A stretch of 38,478 bases of DNA from an uncultured Lachnospiraceae bacterium (GCA_910586715.1 CAJUJG010000001.1:18463-56940); one strand, 5' to 3'; positions 8,596 to 17,150 are shown, numbered from the stretch's first letter. Numbers and translations: made by a program. Notes: generated by a model not told the origin, from the letters alone.

Positions 8596-8624
8596 TTGAC
8601 TATTTTACGCTAAAATGGTAGAAT
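8596..8624 (+). promoter_or_regulatory. Sigma-A promoter of the chemosensory operon
   Basis: TTGACT (8596-8601), a 17-base spacer and TAGAAT (8619-8624): five of six matches at each box. The leader to the start codon is about 55 bases. It is the best candidate to drive the genes from 8684 onward. I see no sigma-28 (motility) style promoter here. Confidence 0.75.
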
Positions 8625-8683
8625 TAGTATACTTGTTAAGTAAACAACGAATATAAATTGAATTTGTGTATCAGGGGGTCATG

Positions 8684-9769
8684 ATGGATAAACAGAAGAT
8701 TTTAATTGTGGATGATGAAGAAGTAAACAGAACCATACTCGAAATCATGTTTCAGACAGAGTTTGAGGTGATTCAGGCAGGCAACGGTGAGGAAGCGATT
8801 AAACAAATTGAGGAAAATCCGGATATTGTGTTAATTCTGTTAGACATCGTTATGCCGGTGATGGACGGATTCGGTGTACTGGAATATATGCAGTCGAAAG
8901 AACTGCTTGAGGTTAAGCCGGTTATTCTGATTACCGGAGAAACGATTCGGGACAGTGAGGATAAAGCATACTCATACGGTGTTGCGGACGTTATACATAA
9001 ACCGTTCTACCCCGATATTGTAGAGCGCAGGGCGAAAAATATTATTGAACTGTATCAGAATAAACATAATATGGAAGTGCGCTTAAAGGAGCAGGAGAAA
9101 GAGCTGCGTGCGCAGCAGAAGCTGCTTCAGGAAAATAATGAATTTATGATTGATGCGCTCAGTACGGTTGTCGAGTTCAGAAGCTTGGAGACGGGAGAAC
9201 ATATTCGCCGTATTAAGTATTTTACAAGGATTCTCTTAAAATATTTGGATAAGTATTTTCCGAAATATGGTCTTACAAAGGTGCAGATTGACGAGATTGC
9301 AAGAGCGTCCGCGCTGCATGACGTCGGAAAAATCGGTATTCCTGATGCGATTTTGTTAAAACCAGGTCGTCTGACGCCTGAGGAATTTGAGGAGATGAAG
9401 AAACATACGACAATCGGTGCCGAAATCCTGGAGAGCTTCCGTGAAAAACAGTCAAATGAATTCTTCCAGTATTGTTACGAAATCTGCCGTTGGCATCATG
9501 AACGCTGGGATGGAAACGGATATCCCGATCATTTGGTAGGAGACGAAATACCAATCAGTGCACAGATTGTAGCGATTGCGGACGTATATGATGCATTGGT
9601 AAGCAAGAGAGTTTATAAAGGAGCATATGCCAATTCTGATGCATACAAGATGATTTTGGATGGAGAGTGCGGTCAGTTTGCACCGGATGTAATCGAGTGT
9701 TTCCAGCTTGCAAAAGAAGATTTCTTCAATATTGTTGAAGTAATCGGAATGTTTGATTTTGCAGATTAG
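8684..9769 (+). CDS. Response regulator with intact HD-GYP domain (c-di-GMP phosphodiesterase)
   Basis: About 361 residues. The N-terminal receiver (1-120) has the acidic pair Asp10-Asp11, phospho-acceptor Asp54 in LLDIVMP, a Thr in ILITGET and the Lys in HKPF. A coiled linker (~125-160) precedes an HD-GYP domain: LHDVGKIGIPD with His212-Asp213, KPGRLTPEE, HHERWDGNGYP and ADVYDAL are all conserved. It should hydrolyse c-di-GMP when phosphorylated. The start is ATG 8684, 5 bases after the GGGGG run; ATG 8681 and GTG 8666 are alternatives. It is first in the operon and is followed by a hairpin that may reduce read-through into the kinase. Confidence 0.92.
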   Translation: MDKQKILIVDDEEVNRTILEIMFQTEFEVIQAGNGEEAIKQIEENPDIVLILLDIVMPVMDGFGVLEYMQSKELLEVKPVILITGETIRDSEDKAYSYGVADVIHKPFYPDIVERRAKNIIELYQNKHNMEVRLKEQEKELRAQQKLLQENNEFMIDALSTVVEFRSLETGEHIRRIKYFTRILLKYLDKYFPKYGLTKVQIDEIARASALHDVGKIGIPDAILLKPGRLTPEEFEEMKKHTTIGAEILESFREKQSNEFFQYCYEICRWHHERWDGNGYPDHLVGDEIPISAQIVAIADVYDALVSKRVYKGAYANSDAYKMILDGECGQFAPDVIECFQLAKEDFFNIVEVIGMFDFAD

Positions 9770-9782
9770 AGTTTAGAGGATG

Positions 9783-9826
9783 CGTAAAGGACAGCGAAAC
9801 AGAATTTTAGTTTTGCTGTTTTTACG
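9783..9826 (+). terminator. Terminator- or attenuator-like hairpin in the kinase leader
   Basis: ACAGCGAAAC (9791-9800) pairs with GTTTTGCTGT (9810-9819), ten pairs with one G-U, and is followed by a T-run (9819-9823). An outer CGTAAA/TTTACG (9783-9788 with 9821-9826) extends it. It begins 14 bases after the previous stop codon and about 95 bases before the next start, so it could set the expression ratio of the regulator to the rest of the operon. Confidence 0.55.
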
Positions 9827-9920
9827 TACACGGACGCAGGAGGAAAAGGGAACAGAAATCGTTCGCTTACAGGCTTGTATAAACACAGGCTTGCAGGTTG
9901 TAGTTAAATGGGGGCTAATT

Positions 9921-11372
9921 ATGAGTCAGAGAGACTTGGCGGTACTTCTTTTCGATAATGCTTTGGAGATTGTGCTGGCATTTGACAATAAAGGATTGAT
10001 TATATACGGCAACGTTGCTGCACACGAGAAGCTTGAATACGGTGAGGACTTGGTGGGTGTGTCGATTGACAGTATTTTCCCGAACGCTTTCGAGAAGGAC
10101 GGAGACAACTGGATACCGGCATGCTCTGTCGGCAATGAAATCAGCCGCATGACTGCATACCGTAAAAATCAAACGTGTTTTCCTACAGATATGCGTATTG
10201 TAAAGGAAGAAACGACAGGCATCTTTTTGTGCATGGCGCAAAGCGTATTGGAAAAAGAGTTTTTAAGCCATGAGTTGGATCAGGTGAAGCAGGAAACTGA
10301 GGCGGCAATGAAGGTAAAGTCTGAATTTGTGGCAAACGTAACGCATGAGCTTCGAACGCCGGTAAACGGTATATTGGGGCATGTGCGGGAGATGCTGCCG
10401 GAGGAGACGGACAAAAAAAAGCTTCGCCAGCTGAATTTGATTGAGCATTGCTGCGTACAAATGAATAAGCTGATTAACAATATCTTGGATTTTTCCAAGT
10501 TGGAGGCAGGAAAATTTGTCCTGGAACCGCGGCGGTTTAAGTTCCGCGATATGATTGATTATGTGGTGGCAAACCATAAGGGCAGAATTACGGAGAAAGG
10601 ATTGGATTTTTTCGTGACGGTTTCGCCCGGTGTGCCGGAATATATTGTCGGTGACGAGCTTAGGATTGTACAGCTTTTAAATAACCTGCTGTCTAATGCG
10701 CAGAAATTTACCAGTGTCGGAAAGATTTCGTTGGAAGTGATTAAAACATCCAAAATGAAGGATTCGATAGAGCTGTTCTTTTTAGTAAATGATACGGGAA
10801 TCGGAATGGACGCAAAGGAACAGGATAAACTGTTTCAGAGCTTTTCGCAGGTAGACGCTTCAATTTCACGCAAGTACGGCGGAACAGGTTTAGGGCTCAG
10901 CATTTGTAAACAGCTGGTAGAGCTGATGAACGGAAGTATCAATGTAGAGAGTGTGAAAGGCAGGGGAACGACATTTACCTTTTCCGTATGGGTGGAAAGA
11001 GATCCCGAAGAGGCGGACACGGGCTTGGAGGAAGAAAACTTTGTGCTGCCAAAGCCGGTCAGTGCGTTTTCAGATGCTTTGGAGGATGAGGAGCAGGAAG
11101 AAGGCTTTGCATCTGCAGCCAACAGGGAGAAGCTGACTAAGAGCTTGTCGAAATTGATTTTGTGTGTGGAAATGGAGAACTGGGAAAAGGCGGAGATGTT
11201 TATGGAAACAATCCGGCAGCTGACAGTTAATGCGCCGCAGGAAGTGAGCAGAGCGGTGCTGCGCTTAAAAATGGCAATTCAGAAAGAAAATTACGAAAAG
11301 ATTTCTACGGGTATTGAAACTTTGAGAGGTTTAGTAGAGGCACAGGAGGAACCAAGCATTGGAGAAGCATAA
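9921..11372 (+). CDS. PAS-domain sensor histidine kinase
   Basis: About 483 residues, soluble. A PAS-like sensor occupies roughly residues 10-115. A coiled segment leads to HisKA with THELRTP (His142), then the HATPase with NNLLSNAQKF, NDTGIGM and GGTGLGLSI. The C-terminal ~110 residues start with an acidic linker and then form amphipathic helices without a receiver or a clear phospho-accepting His. The start is ATG 9921, 6 bases after a GGGGG run; the frame is open further up to 9780, but that part overlaps the leader hairpin. It overlaps the next regulator by 14 bases, so the two are probably translationally coupled and cognate partners. Confidence 0.88.
   Translation: MSQRDLAVLLFDNALEIVLAFDNKGLIIYGNVAAHEKLEYGEDLVGVSIDSIFPNAFEKDGDNWIPACSVGNEISRMTAYRKNQTCFPTDMRIVKEETTGIFLCMAQSVLEKEFLSHELDQVKQETEAAMKVKSEFVANVTHELRTPVNGILGHVREMLPEETDKKKLRQLNLIEHCCVQMNKLINNILDFSKLEAGKFVLEPRRFKFRDMIDYVVANHKGRITEKGLDFFVTVSPGVPEYIVGDELRIVQLLNNLLSNAQKFTSVGKISLEVIKTSKMKDSIELFFLVNDTGIGMDAKEQDKLFQSFSQVDASISRKYGGTGLGLSICKQLVELMNGSINVESVKGRGTTFTFSVWVERDPEEADTGLEEENFVLPKPVSAFSDALEDEEQEEGFASAANREKLTKSLSKLILCVEMENWEKAEMFMETIRQLTVNAPQEVSRAVLRLKMAIQKENYEKISTGIETLRGLVEAQEEPSIGEA
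11344..11350 (+). promoter_or_regulatory. Ribosome binding site supporting a TTG start
   Basis: AGGAGGA lies 8 bases before TTG 11359. No ATG or GTG occurs in frame before the first beta strand of the receiver, so this site decides the start. Confidence 0.6.
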
Positions 11373-12432
11373 AAAAAATACAAGGAATGCACTTGTTCTG
11401 ATTGTCGATGATGTAGAGATTAACCGGGAAATTTTAGGTGAAATCGTATCGGATATGGGGTATCAGACTCAGCTTGCGGAAAGCGGCATTCAGGCATTGG
11501 AGCGCATCAGGGAGCGCCCGCCGAATTTGGTTTTGTCGGATATTTCCATGCCGGAGATGGACGGATACGAATTGTGCAGGCGTCTGAAGGCGGACGTGCA
11601 CACAAGGGATATTCCGATTATCTTTATTTCAGCGTTTGACAAAACGACAGATATTGTAAAAGGATTTGAACTGGGCGGCGGGGATTATATTACAAAGCCT
11701 TTTATACCGGAACTGGTAAAGGCGCGTGTCAATGTGCACCTAAAGCTGTATGAAGCGACAAGAAAGGTTACCGAAGCCAACAGGCATCTCCAAATTTCAG
11801 TGAATGAACAGATCAAACAGCTGGAGCAGGAACGGCGCGGCGTGCTTTATGCGCTTGTGGGAGTTGCGGTAAAAAATTCACAATACGATGAAAAATACAT
11901 TGAACGGATGCGCCATAACTGTCATATTTTGGCACAGAGCATGCAGCTCTCGCCTCTGTTTTCCGATGTGATTTCGGATAATTTTGTGGATACCGTACAG
12001 CTTGCGGCGCCGCTGTGCGATATTGGAAACATTGGGATTCCCAAGGATATTTTACAGAAAAAAGCGGCTCTTACGGAGGAAGAGCGGGCAATTATGCGTG
12101 ACCATACCAAGATCGGCGCCAAACTTTTGGGTGATTTGAAGGTTTCGAATGATTACAATGATTTTATGCAGATTTCGATGGATATTACACATTATCACCA
12201 TGAGAACTGGGACGGAAGCGGCTACCCGGAGGGGAAACAGGGAAATGAGATACCGCTTGCCGCACAGATTGTCGCAATGTCAAGTATGTTCTGCGCGCTG
12301 ACTGAGGAGAGAAGCTTCCGCCGCAGCTACGACAAGGAGGAAGCATTGGAAATTATGCGTCAGGAAGCGCAGCAGAAGTTCAATCCTGATATTTTTAATA
12401 TATTCTGTAAGGTCGCAAGACAGCTTCGATGA
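11359..12432 (+). CDS. Response regulator with degenerate HD-GYP domain
   Basis: 357 residues. The receiver is complete: Asp17-Asp18, phospho-acceptor Asp61 in LSDISMP, Ser in IFISA and Lys in TKPF. The following domain is clearly HD-GYP by its HHENWDGSGYP and RSFRRSY segments, but the metal site is damaged: the HD pair reads Cys220-Asp221 in LCDIGNIG, the usual Lys after DIG is Asn, and the ADxYDAL stretch reads MSSMFCAL, losing an Asp. It probably binds partners or nucleotide without hydrolysis. It starts at TTG and overlaps the kinase gene. Together with the intact regulator at 8684 it makes an active/inactive pair around one kinase. Confidence 0.88.
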   Translation: MEKHKKNTRNALVLIVDDVEINREILGEIVSDMGYQTQLAESGIQALERIRERPPNLVLSDISMPEMDGYELCRRLKADVHTRDIPIIFISAFDKTTDIVKGFELGGGDYITKPFIPELVKARVNVHLKLYEATRKVTEANRHLQISVNEQIKQLEQERRGVLYALVGVAVKNSQYDEKYIERMRHNCHILAQSMQLSPLFSDVISDNFVDTVQLAAPLCDIGNIGIPKDILQKKAALTEEERAIMRDHTKIGAKLLGDLKVSNDYNDFMQISMDITHYHHENWDGSGYPEGKQGNEIPLAAQIVAMSSMFCALTEERSFRRSYDKEEALEIMRQEAQQKFNPDIFNIFCKVARQLR

Positions 12433-12447
12433 TTTGTCGGAAAAAAA

Positions 12448-12480
12448 TAACAGTTTCTGCTAATTGAAAGAAAACTGTTA
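12448..12480 (+). promoter_or_regulatory. Inverted repeat in the cheR leader
   Basis: TAACAGTTT (12448-12456) and AAACTGTTA (12472-12480) are perfect inverted copies separated by 15 bases. No T-run follows, so it is more likely an operator or RNA stem than a terminator. Confidence 0.4.
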
Positions 12481-12530
12481 TGAAAGGCGTGCCGAAGACC
12501 GATATGCTATATGACGGAGGACGAAAAACG

Positions 12531-13340
12531 ATGATAACGGATGAAGAGTTTTTAAGAATTGCCGCGTATATGAAGAGTCATTACGGAATTGACTTAGGAC
12601 AGAAAAAGGTCATTATGAACGGCAGACTTGAAAATCGTATTAAGGCAGGCGGCTGGGGAACTTTTAACAATTTCATGGATGCGATGGAAAAAGATCAGTC
12701 CGGCAAATTGGAAAAAGAGCTGGTCAATCAGCTGACTACCAACTATACTTATTTTATGAGAGAGTTCGAACATTTTGAATTCTTTAAAAGCCAGGTGCTT
12801 CCCTGGGCAAAAAAGAAGGCGGAGAAAACCAAAGATTTAAGGGTTTGGTGTGGCGCCGCCTCCACAGGGGAAGAGCCCTATATGATTGCGATGGTACTCA
12901 AGGACTTTTTCGGACTGGAGCATAATTCGTGGGACACAAAGGTATTGGCAACGGACGTATCAACAAAGGCTTTGCAGCGGGCGGTGGCAGGAACTTATGA
13001 AGAAGAGGCGCTCAAGGATATGCCGGACCAGTGGAAGCGGCATTTCTTTCAGAAACCGGTCGCAGGCAGGTACACGGTGACGAATGAGCTCAAGCAGGAA
13101 GTTTTATTCCGCCAGTTTAATTTAATGTCGCCTTTTCCGTTTAAGAAAAAAATGCACACTGTATTTTTGCGCAATGTTATGATATACTTTGATAGTAAGA
13201 CAAAACAGGAGCTGCTTCAAAAAGTATATGACTGTTTGGAACCGGGAGGATACCTGTTTATCGGAATGACGGAGACGCTTGACAGAACCCAAACGCCTTA
13301 TCAGATTATACAGCCCTCTATTTTTAGGAAAAGAGAGTAG
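12531..13340 (+). CDS. cheR: CheR chemoreceptor methyltransferase
   Basis: 269 residues. The small N-terminal helical domain (~1-75) ends with NQLTTNYTYFMRE, the conserved CheR segment. The SAM-dependent methyltransferase fold follows, with CGAASTGEEPYMIAM as the SAM loop, ATDVSTKAL, then RNVMIYF near residue 217. It methylates glutamates of MCPs with S-adenosylmethionine. The start is ATG 12531, 9 bases after GGAGGA; the frame is open to ATG 12480 without a ribosome site. It lies directly before cheB, and the MCP of this cluster is a likely substrate. That MCP lacks a CheR-tethering pentapeptide, so tether-independent binding is expected. Confidence 0.95.
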   Translation: MITDEEFLRIAAYMKSHYGIDLGQKKVIMNGRLENRIKAGGWGTFNNFMDAMEKDQSGKLEKELVNQLTTNYTYFMREFEHFEFFKSQVLPWAKKKAEKTKDLRVWCGAASTGEEPYMIAMVLKDFFGLEHNSWDTKVLATDVSTKALQRAVAGTYEEEALKDMPDQWKRHFFQKPVAGRYTVTNELKQEVLFRQFNLMSPFPFKKKMHTVFLRNVMIYFDSKTKQELLQKVYDCLEPGGYLFIGMTETLDRTQTPYQIIQPSIFRKRE

Positions 13341-13358
13341 AAAATAAGGAAGGATTTG

Positions 13359-14393
13359 ATGATTATGCGGCCAATTAGGGTGTTAATTGTGGAAGATTCC
13401 CTTGTGTTTCGGGAATTGTTGGTACAAAATTTAAACAGAGATCCGGCAATTGAGGTCGTGGCGACGGCAAAGGACCCTTTTGAGGCGCGGGACGCCATTT
13501 TGGAATACCGGCCGGACGTTATGACTTTGGATGTGGAGCTGCCCAGAATGAACGGAATTGAGTTCCTGCAGAAGCTGATGCCGCAGTATCCGCTTCCGGT
13601 GGTGGTAATCAGCGCATTGAGCGATAAGGTATTTGACGCGCTGAACGCAGGAGCTGTTGACTTTGTGGCAAAGCCATCCGTTACGGGACGTGCGCAGCTT
13701 GAGGATTTCATACAAAACGAGCTGCTTGTAAAAATCAAGATTGCATCGACTGCAAAAATCAGTCAGATTAAGCAGAAAGCGGTTGCTGCGGCGCAGCATG
13801 GATTTTCGGGAACGGGAAAAGAACTGATTGTGGCAATCGGAGCGTCCACAGGCGGAACGGAAGCAATTTTTTCGGTCGTTAAGGATTTTGGGGTGGATAT
13901 TCCCGGCGTGATTATTGTACAGCACATGCCGCCGGGATTTACAAAGATGTATGCACAGAGATTGGATAATCAGTGCAGGGTACAGGTAAAGGAGGCGCAG
14001 ACGGGAGACAAAGTTCTTCCCGGACACGTGCTGATTGCGCCCGGCGGAGACCAGCACATGCGTTTGGTTAAGGTGAACGGTGTGTACCAGGTTGAGATTA
14101 AGCAGGGACCGCGGGTAAACGGACATTGTCCGTCGGTAGACGTATTGTTTGATTCCGTGGCAAAGGCGGCGGGACCAAGCGCTTTGGGCATCATTCTGAC
14201 AGGAATGGGCGGAGACGGCGCGAAAGGTCTGCTTGCAATGCGCAAGGCGGGAGCACGGACAATCGGGCAGGACGAATCGACCTGCGTAGTATATGGAATG
14301 CCTAAAGTTGCTTATGATATCGGAGCAGTGGAGTTTCAGGATAAGCTGCAGGATATTGCCAAGAGAACTTATGCAGTATTAAATAAAATGTAA
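13359..14393 (+). CDS. cheB: CheB protein-glutamate methylesterase/glutaminase
   Basis: About 344 residues. The receiver has phospho-acceptor Asp58 in LDVELPRMNG and the Lys in VAKPS. A linker at ~120-150 precedes the methylesterase domain with catalytic Ser163 in GASTGG, His189 in VQHMPPGF and Asp286 in GMGGDGAKG, so the triad is complete. It removes methyl groups from MCPs and deamidates glutamines when phosphorylated by CheA. The start is ATG 13359 (TTG 13356 and ATG 13365 are close alternatives) after AAGGAAGGA. It lies 18 bases after cheR. Confidence 0.95.
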   Translation: MIMRPIRVLIVEDSLVFRELLVQNLNRDPAIEVVATAKDPFEARDAILEYRPDVMTLDVELPRMNGIEFLQKLMPQYPLPVVVISALSDKVFDALNAGAVDFVAKPSVTGRAQLEDFIQNELLVKIKIASTAKISQIKQKAVAAAQHGFSGTGKELIVAIGASTGGTEAIFSVVKDFGVDIPGVIIVQHMPPGFTKMYAQRLDNQCRVQVKEAQTGDKVLPGHVLIAPGGDQHMRLVKVNGVYQVEIKQGPRVNGHCPSVDVLFDSVAKAAGPSALGIILTGMGGDGAKGLLAMRKAGARTIGQDESTCVVYGMPKVAYDIGAVEFQDKLQDIAKRTYAVLNKM

Positions 14394-14405
14394 AGGAGAG
14401 GAAAA

Positions 14406-14798
14406 ATGAGGATTTTACTTGCAGAGGACGATTTCGCAACAAGAAAATTCATGATCAGCTTTCTGTCGAAATATGGTGAATGTGATGTTACCGTAGACGG
14501 AATGGAGGCAGTGGACGCTTTTATGATGGCGTTGGAAGATGATGAGCCTTATGACCTTGTGTGCCTTGACATTATGATGCCGGTTATGGACGGCTATCAG
14601 GCGCTTATGGGAATCAGGAACTTGGAGAAGGAACGAAACATTCCTCAGGAGGAAGGAGTCAAGGTCATTATGACGACCGCGCTCAATGATGAGCAGAATG
14701 TGAAGATGGCGTTTGATTTGGGATGTACGATTTATTCCGGAAAGCCGATTGACAAGACAAGATTTGAACAAGCGATGAAAAAGCTGGGCCTGATATAA
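14406..14798 (+). CDS. CheY-like single-domain response regulator
   Basis: 130 residues forming one receiver domain with AEDD at the start, phospho-acceptor Asp in CLDIMMPVMDG (about residue 57), TTA for the Thr and GKPI for the Lys. It is in the usual place for a CheY, 12 bases after cheB and 33 before cheA, and is the obvious phosphate acceptor or sink for the CheA P2 domain. The segment around residues 75-85 is longer than in typical CheY. Whether it binds a flagellar switch cannot be decided; no fliM or fliY is nearby. Confidence 0.88.
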   Translation: MRILLAEDDFATRKFMISFLSKYGECDVTVDGMEAVDAFMMALEDDEPYDLVCLDIMMPVMDGYQALMGIRNLEKERNIPQEEGVKVIMTTALNDEQNVKMAFDLGCTIYSGKPIDKTRFEQAMKKLGLI

Positions 14799-14831
14799 TC
14801 AGGGATTAAAATATGAAGGAAAGGAGAAAAT

Positions 14832-16985
14832 ATGGCTGAAGAATTTAACACAGAGGGAATGCTGGACATATATCTCTTTGAGAACCAACAGCTTTTAGAG
14901 CAGCTGCAGGAGATGGTTTTGGAACAGAAGGATGCGGATAGCTTTGACGAGGACAGCATCAATGAAATTTTCAGAACCATGCATACCATCAAAGGATCTT
15001 CGGGTATTATGATGTTTGACAACATCACGGCGATTGCCCATAAGTTGGAGGACGTTTTTTATTACCTGAGAGAGTCTCATCCGGATAACGTGCCGCATGT
15101 AAAACTTGTGGAACACGTATTAGAGGTTGAGGATTTTATTAGTGGTGAGCTTGATAAAATCAGCAGCGGAGATACTGCCGACGGCGACCCGAAAAATATT
15201 ATCAAAGAATTGGATGCCTTCTTGGATCTGATAAAAAACGGTGCGGGAGAGGGAGCAGAACCGCCTGCCGAAAATGTGCATGAGGAACCAAAGCAGTTTT
15301 ACATAGCGCCGGTTGCAACCGATGCAAGTCGTTTTTATAAGGTGTATGTCACCTTTTCGCCGGATACGGGTATGGCAAATATCCGCGCATACAAAATCGT
15401 TTATGCAATGAAGGAGATTGCCGAGGATTTACTGTATTATCCCGAAGATATTATTTCCGACGAGAGCAGTGCCGAAGTTATTATGAAGGAGGGCTTTAAA
15501 ATCCTGCTTCAGGCGCAGTGCACAGAGGAGGATATCAAAAAGATTATCGGAATCGGCTACGACATTCAGCGTGTAGATATTTATGAGTGTAAGGCAAACG
15601 AGTTCTTACAGGGCTTCTCTGATCCGGATCCACAGACGATTGATCTTGAGTCGAGTGTGGAAGCGATTGAGGCGAAGGCGGATCAGGGCAAAGAAAAGGA
15701 AGGCGAGCCGGAGAAGAAGAAACCTGCGAAACCGCAGATTGCACCCGGTGATTTCGTCATTAAATCCAAAGAACCCGGTAAGCAGAAGAAGCTTGCAAAA
15801 GACCGTCCGAAAAATGAAAAAGCAGCCTTTATCAGCGTCAATGTCAACAAGATGGATCAGCTGATGGATTTAATCGGTGAGTTGGTTATTTCTGAATCTG
15901 TAGTGCTTCAGAACCCTGATTTGAAGGTGCCGGGATTAAATCTGACCAACTTCACGAAGGCAGCACAGCAGATGGCGAAGATTTCTACGGATTTGCAGAA
16001 TGTCATCATGTCAATGCGAATGGTGCCGCTGACAACGCTGTTCCAAAAGATGAATCGTATTGTGTTTGACGTTTCAAGAAAGCTTGGAAAAGATATTGAG
16101 TTTGAAATGGTTGGCGAGCACACGGAGGTTGACAAGAACATCAGTGAGAATATTTCCGATCCTTTGATGCATATGGTGCGTAACGCGGTGGATCATGGTA
16201 TTGAGACAAACGAGGAGCGTGCGGAGAGCGGAAAGAAGGAAAAAGGAAAAGTAACGCTTTCGGCAAGGACAGAAGCCGGAAAAGTATGGATTAGCGTGAC
16301 GGATAACGGTAAGGGACTGGAACGCCAGAAAATCATTGCAAAGGCGAGAAAGCAGGGGCTTTTGGATGACGATAAGCCCGACAGCGCATATAGCGACAAG
16401 GAAGTGTTCCAGTTTATTACACTGCCCGGATTTTCAACCAATGAGCAGGTGACGGAGTATTCTGGCCGAGGCGTGGGAATGGATGTCGTAGTGCAGAACA
16501 TTCAGGCAATCGGTGGTTCATTGGAGATTGAGAGTGTTGCGGGCTTGGGAACGACGATGTCGCTCAAAATTCCTTTGACACTTGCGATTATCGACGGTAT
16601 TGTACTGGAGACAGGCACGTCATCTTTCGTGGTGGAGACCGGCGTTATCAAAGAGTTTGTCAATGTAAAAGAAGATATGATGATTCACGAGCCAAACGGT
16701 GAGGAATACATTATGATTCGTGGAGAGTGCTACCCTGTACTCCGTTTGGGAGAATGGTACGGGCTGAAAGAGTACCGTAAATCGGTAGAAGACGGTACTA
16801 TGCTGATCTTTGAGGTTGAAGGAAAGACCATCTGTCTCTTTGTGGACAGACTGATTGGCAAGCAGGAGATTGTGGTAAAACCGATTCCGTCGTATGTCAA
16901 GAAGGTGAAAGGTCTGTCCGGCTGTACGCAGCTTGGAGACGGCAGCATCGCACTGATACTGGATCCGGTAGGGTTCATAGAATAG
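14832..16985 (+). CDS. cheA: CheA chemotaxis histidine kinase
   Basis: 717 residues with full CheA architecture. The P1 Hpt domain has MHTIKGSSG with His51. A P2 CheY-binding-like domain lies at about 155-260 (YKVYVTFSP start). A Lys/Glu-rich linker (~270-330) precedes P3 dimerisation, with MDQLMDLIGELVISE. The P4 ATPase has HMVRNAVDHGIE, DNGKGL and GRGVGMDVV. The C-terminal P5 CheW-like domain starts near residue 580. All ATP-binding boxes and the phosphorylated His are present. It phosphorylates CheB and the CheY-like protein and may feed the HD-GYP regulators upstream (inference). A 165-base structured leader separates it from cheW. Confidence 0.96.
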   Translation: MAEEFNTEGMLDIYLFENQQLLEQLQEMVLEQKDADSFDEDSINEIFRTMHTIKGSSGIMMFDNITAIAHKLEDVFYYLRESHPDNVPHVKLVEHVLEVEDFISGELDKISSGDTADGDPKNIIKELDAFLDLIKNGAGEGAEPPAENVHEEPKQFYIAPVATDASRFYKVYVTFSPDTGMANIRAYKIVYAMKEIAEDLLYYPEDIISDESSAEVIMKEGFKILLQAQCTEEDIKKIIGIGYDIQRVDIYECKANEFLQGFSDPDPQTIDLESSVEAIEAKADQGKEKEGEPEKKKPAKPQIAPGDFVIKSKEPGKQKKLAKDRPKNEKAAFISVNVNKMDQLMDLIGELVISESVVLQNPDLKVPGLNLTNFTKAAQQMAKISTDLQNVIMSMRMVPLTTLFQKMNRIVFDVSRKLGKDIEFEMVGEHTEVDKNISENISDPLMHMVRNAVDHGIETNEERAESGKKEKGKVTLSARTEAGKVWISVTDNGKGLERQKIIAKARKQGLLDDDKPDSAYSDKEVFQFITLPGFSTNEQVTEYSGRGVGMDVVVQNIQAIGGSLEIESVAGLGTTMSLKIPLTLAIIDGIVLETGTSSFVVETGVIKEFVNVKEDMMIHEPNGEEYIMIRGECYPVLRLGEWYGLKEYRKSVEDGTMLIFEVEGKTICLFVDRLIGKQEIVVKPIPSYVKKVKGLSGCTQLGDGSIALILDPVGFIE

Positions 16986-16986
16986 A

Positions 16987-17121
16987 TGTTACTGTTAGCG
17001 CAGGAATTGGCATTTACTGCCAATTCCGTATGAAAACTTTATGGAATCAAGTAAAAATTCATTACCCAAGGTAATTATGTATGGATTTTTACCTGTTACT
17101 GGAACTAAGAGAACAGTAACA
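16987..17121 (+). promoter_or_regulatory. Structured leader with competing stems before cheW
   Basis: TGTTACTGTT (16987-16996) is complementary to AACAGTAACA (17112-17121), ten perfect pairs. TGTTACTG (17094-17101) can pair instead with the same 3' segment (CAGTAACA, 17114-17121). Between them are a perfect 10-bp hairpin (17003-17012 with 17018-17027), an ATTACC/GGTAAT stem (17061-17066 with 17070-17075) and GTAAAAATTC pairing through one G-U with GGATTTTTAC (17082-17092 region). A weak promoter-like pair, TTGGCA/TATGAA, overlaps the first hairpin. Confidence 0.45.
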
Positions 17122-17150
17122 AATAAATGGAGTGAAAGGAAGCTAGTCAT

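Noticed and set aside
13431..14126. Long open frame on the minus strand inside cheB
   Set aside because: The + strand encodes a complete CheB with all catalytic residues; the opposite frame has no recognisable motif or ribosome site.
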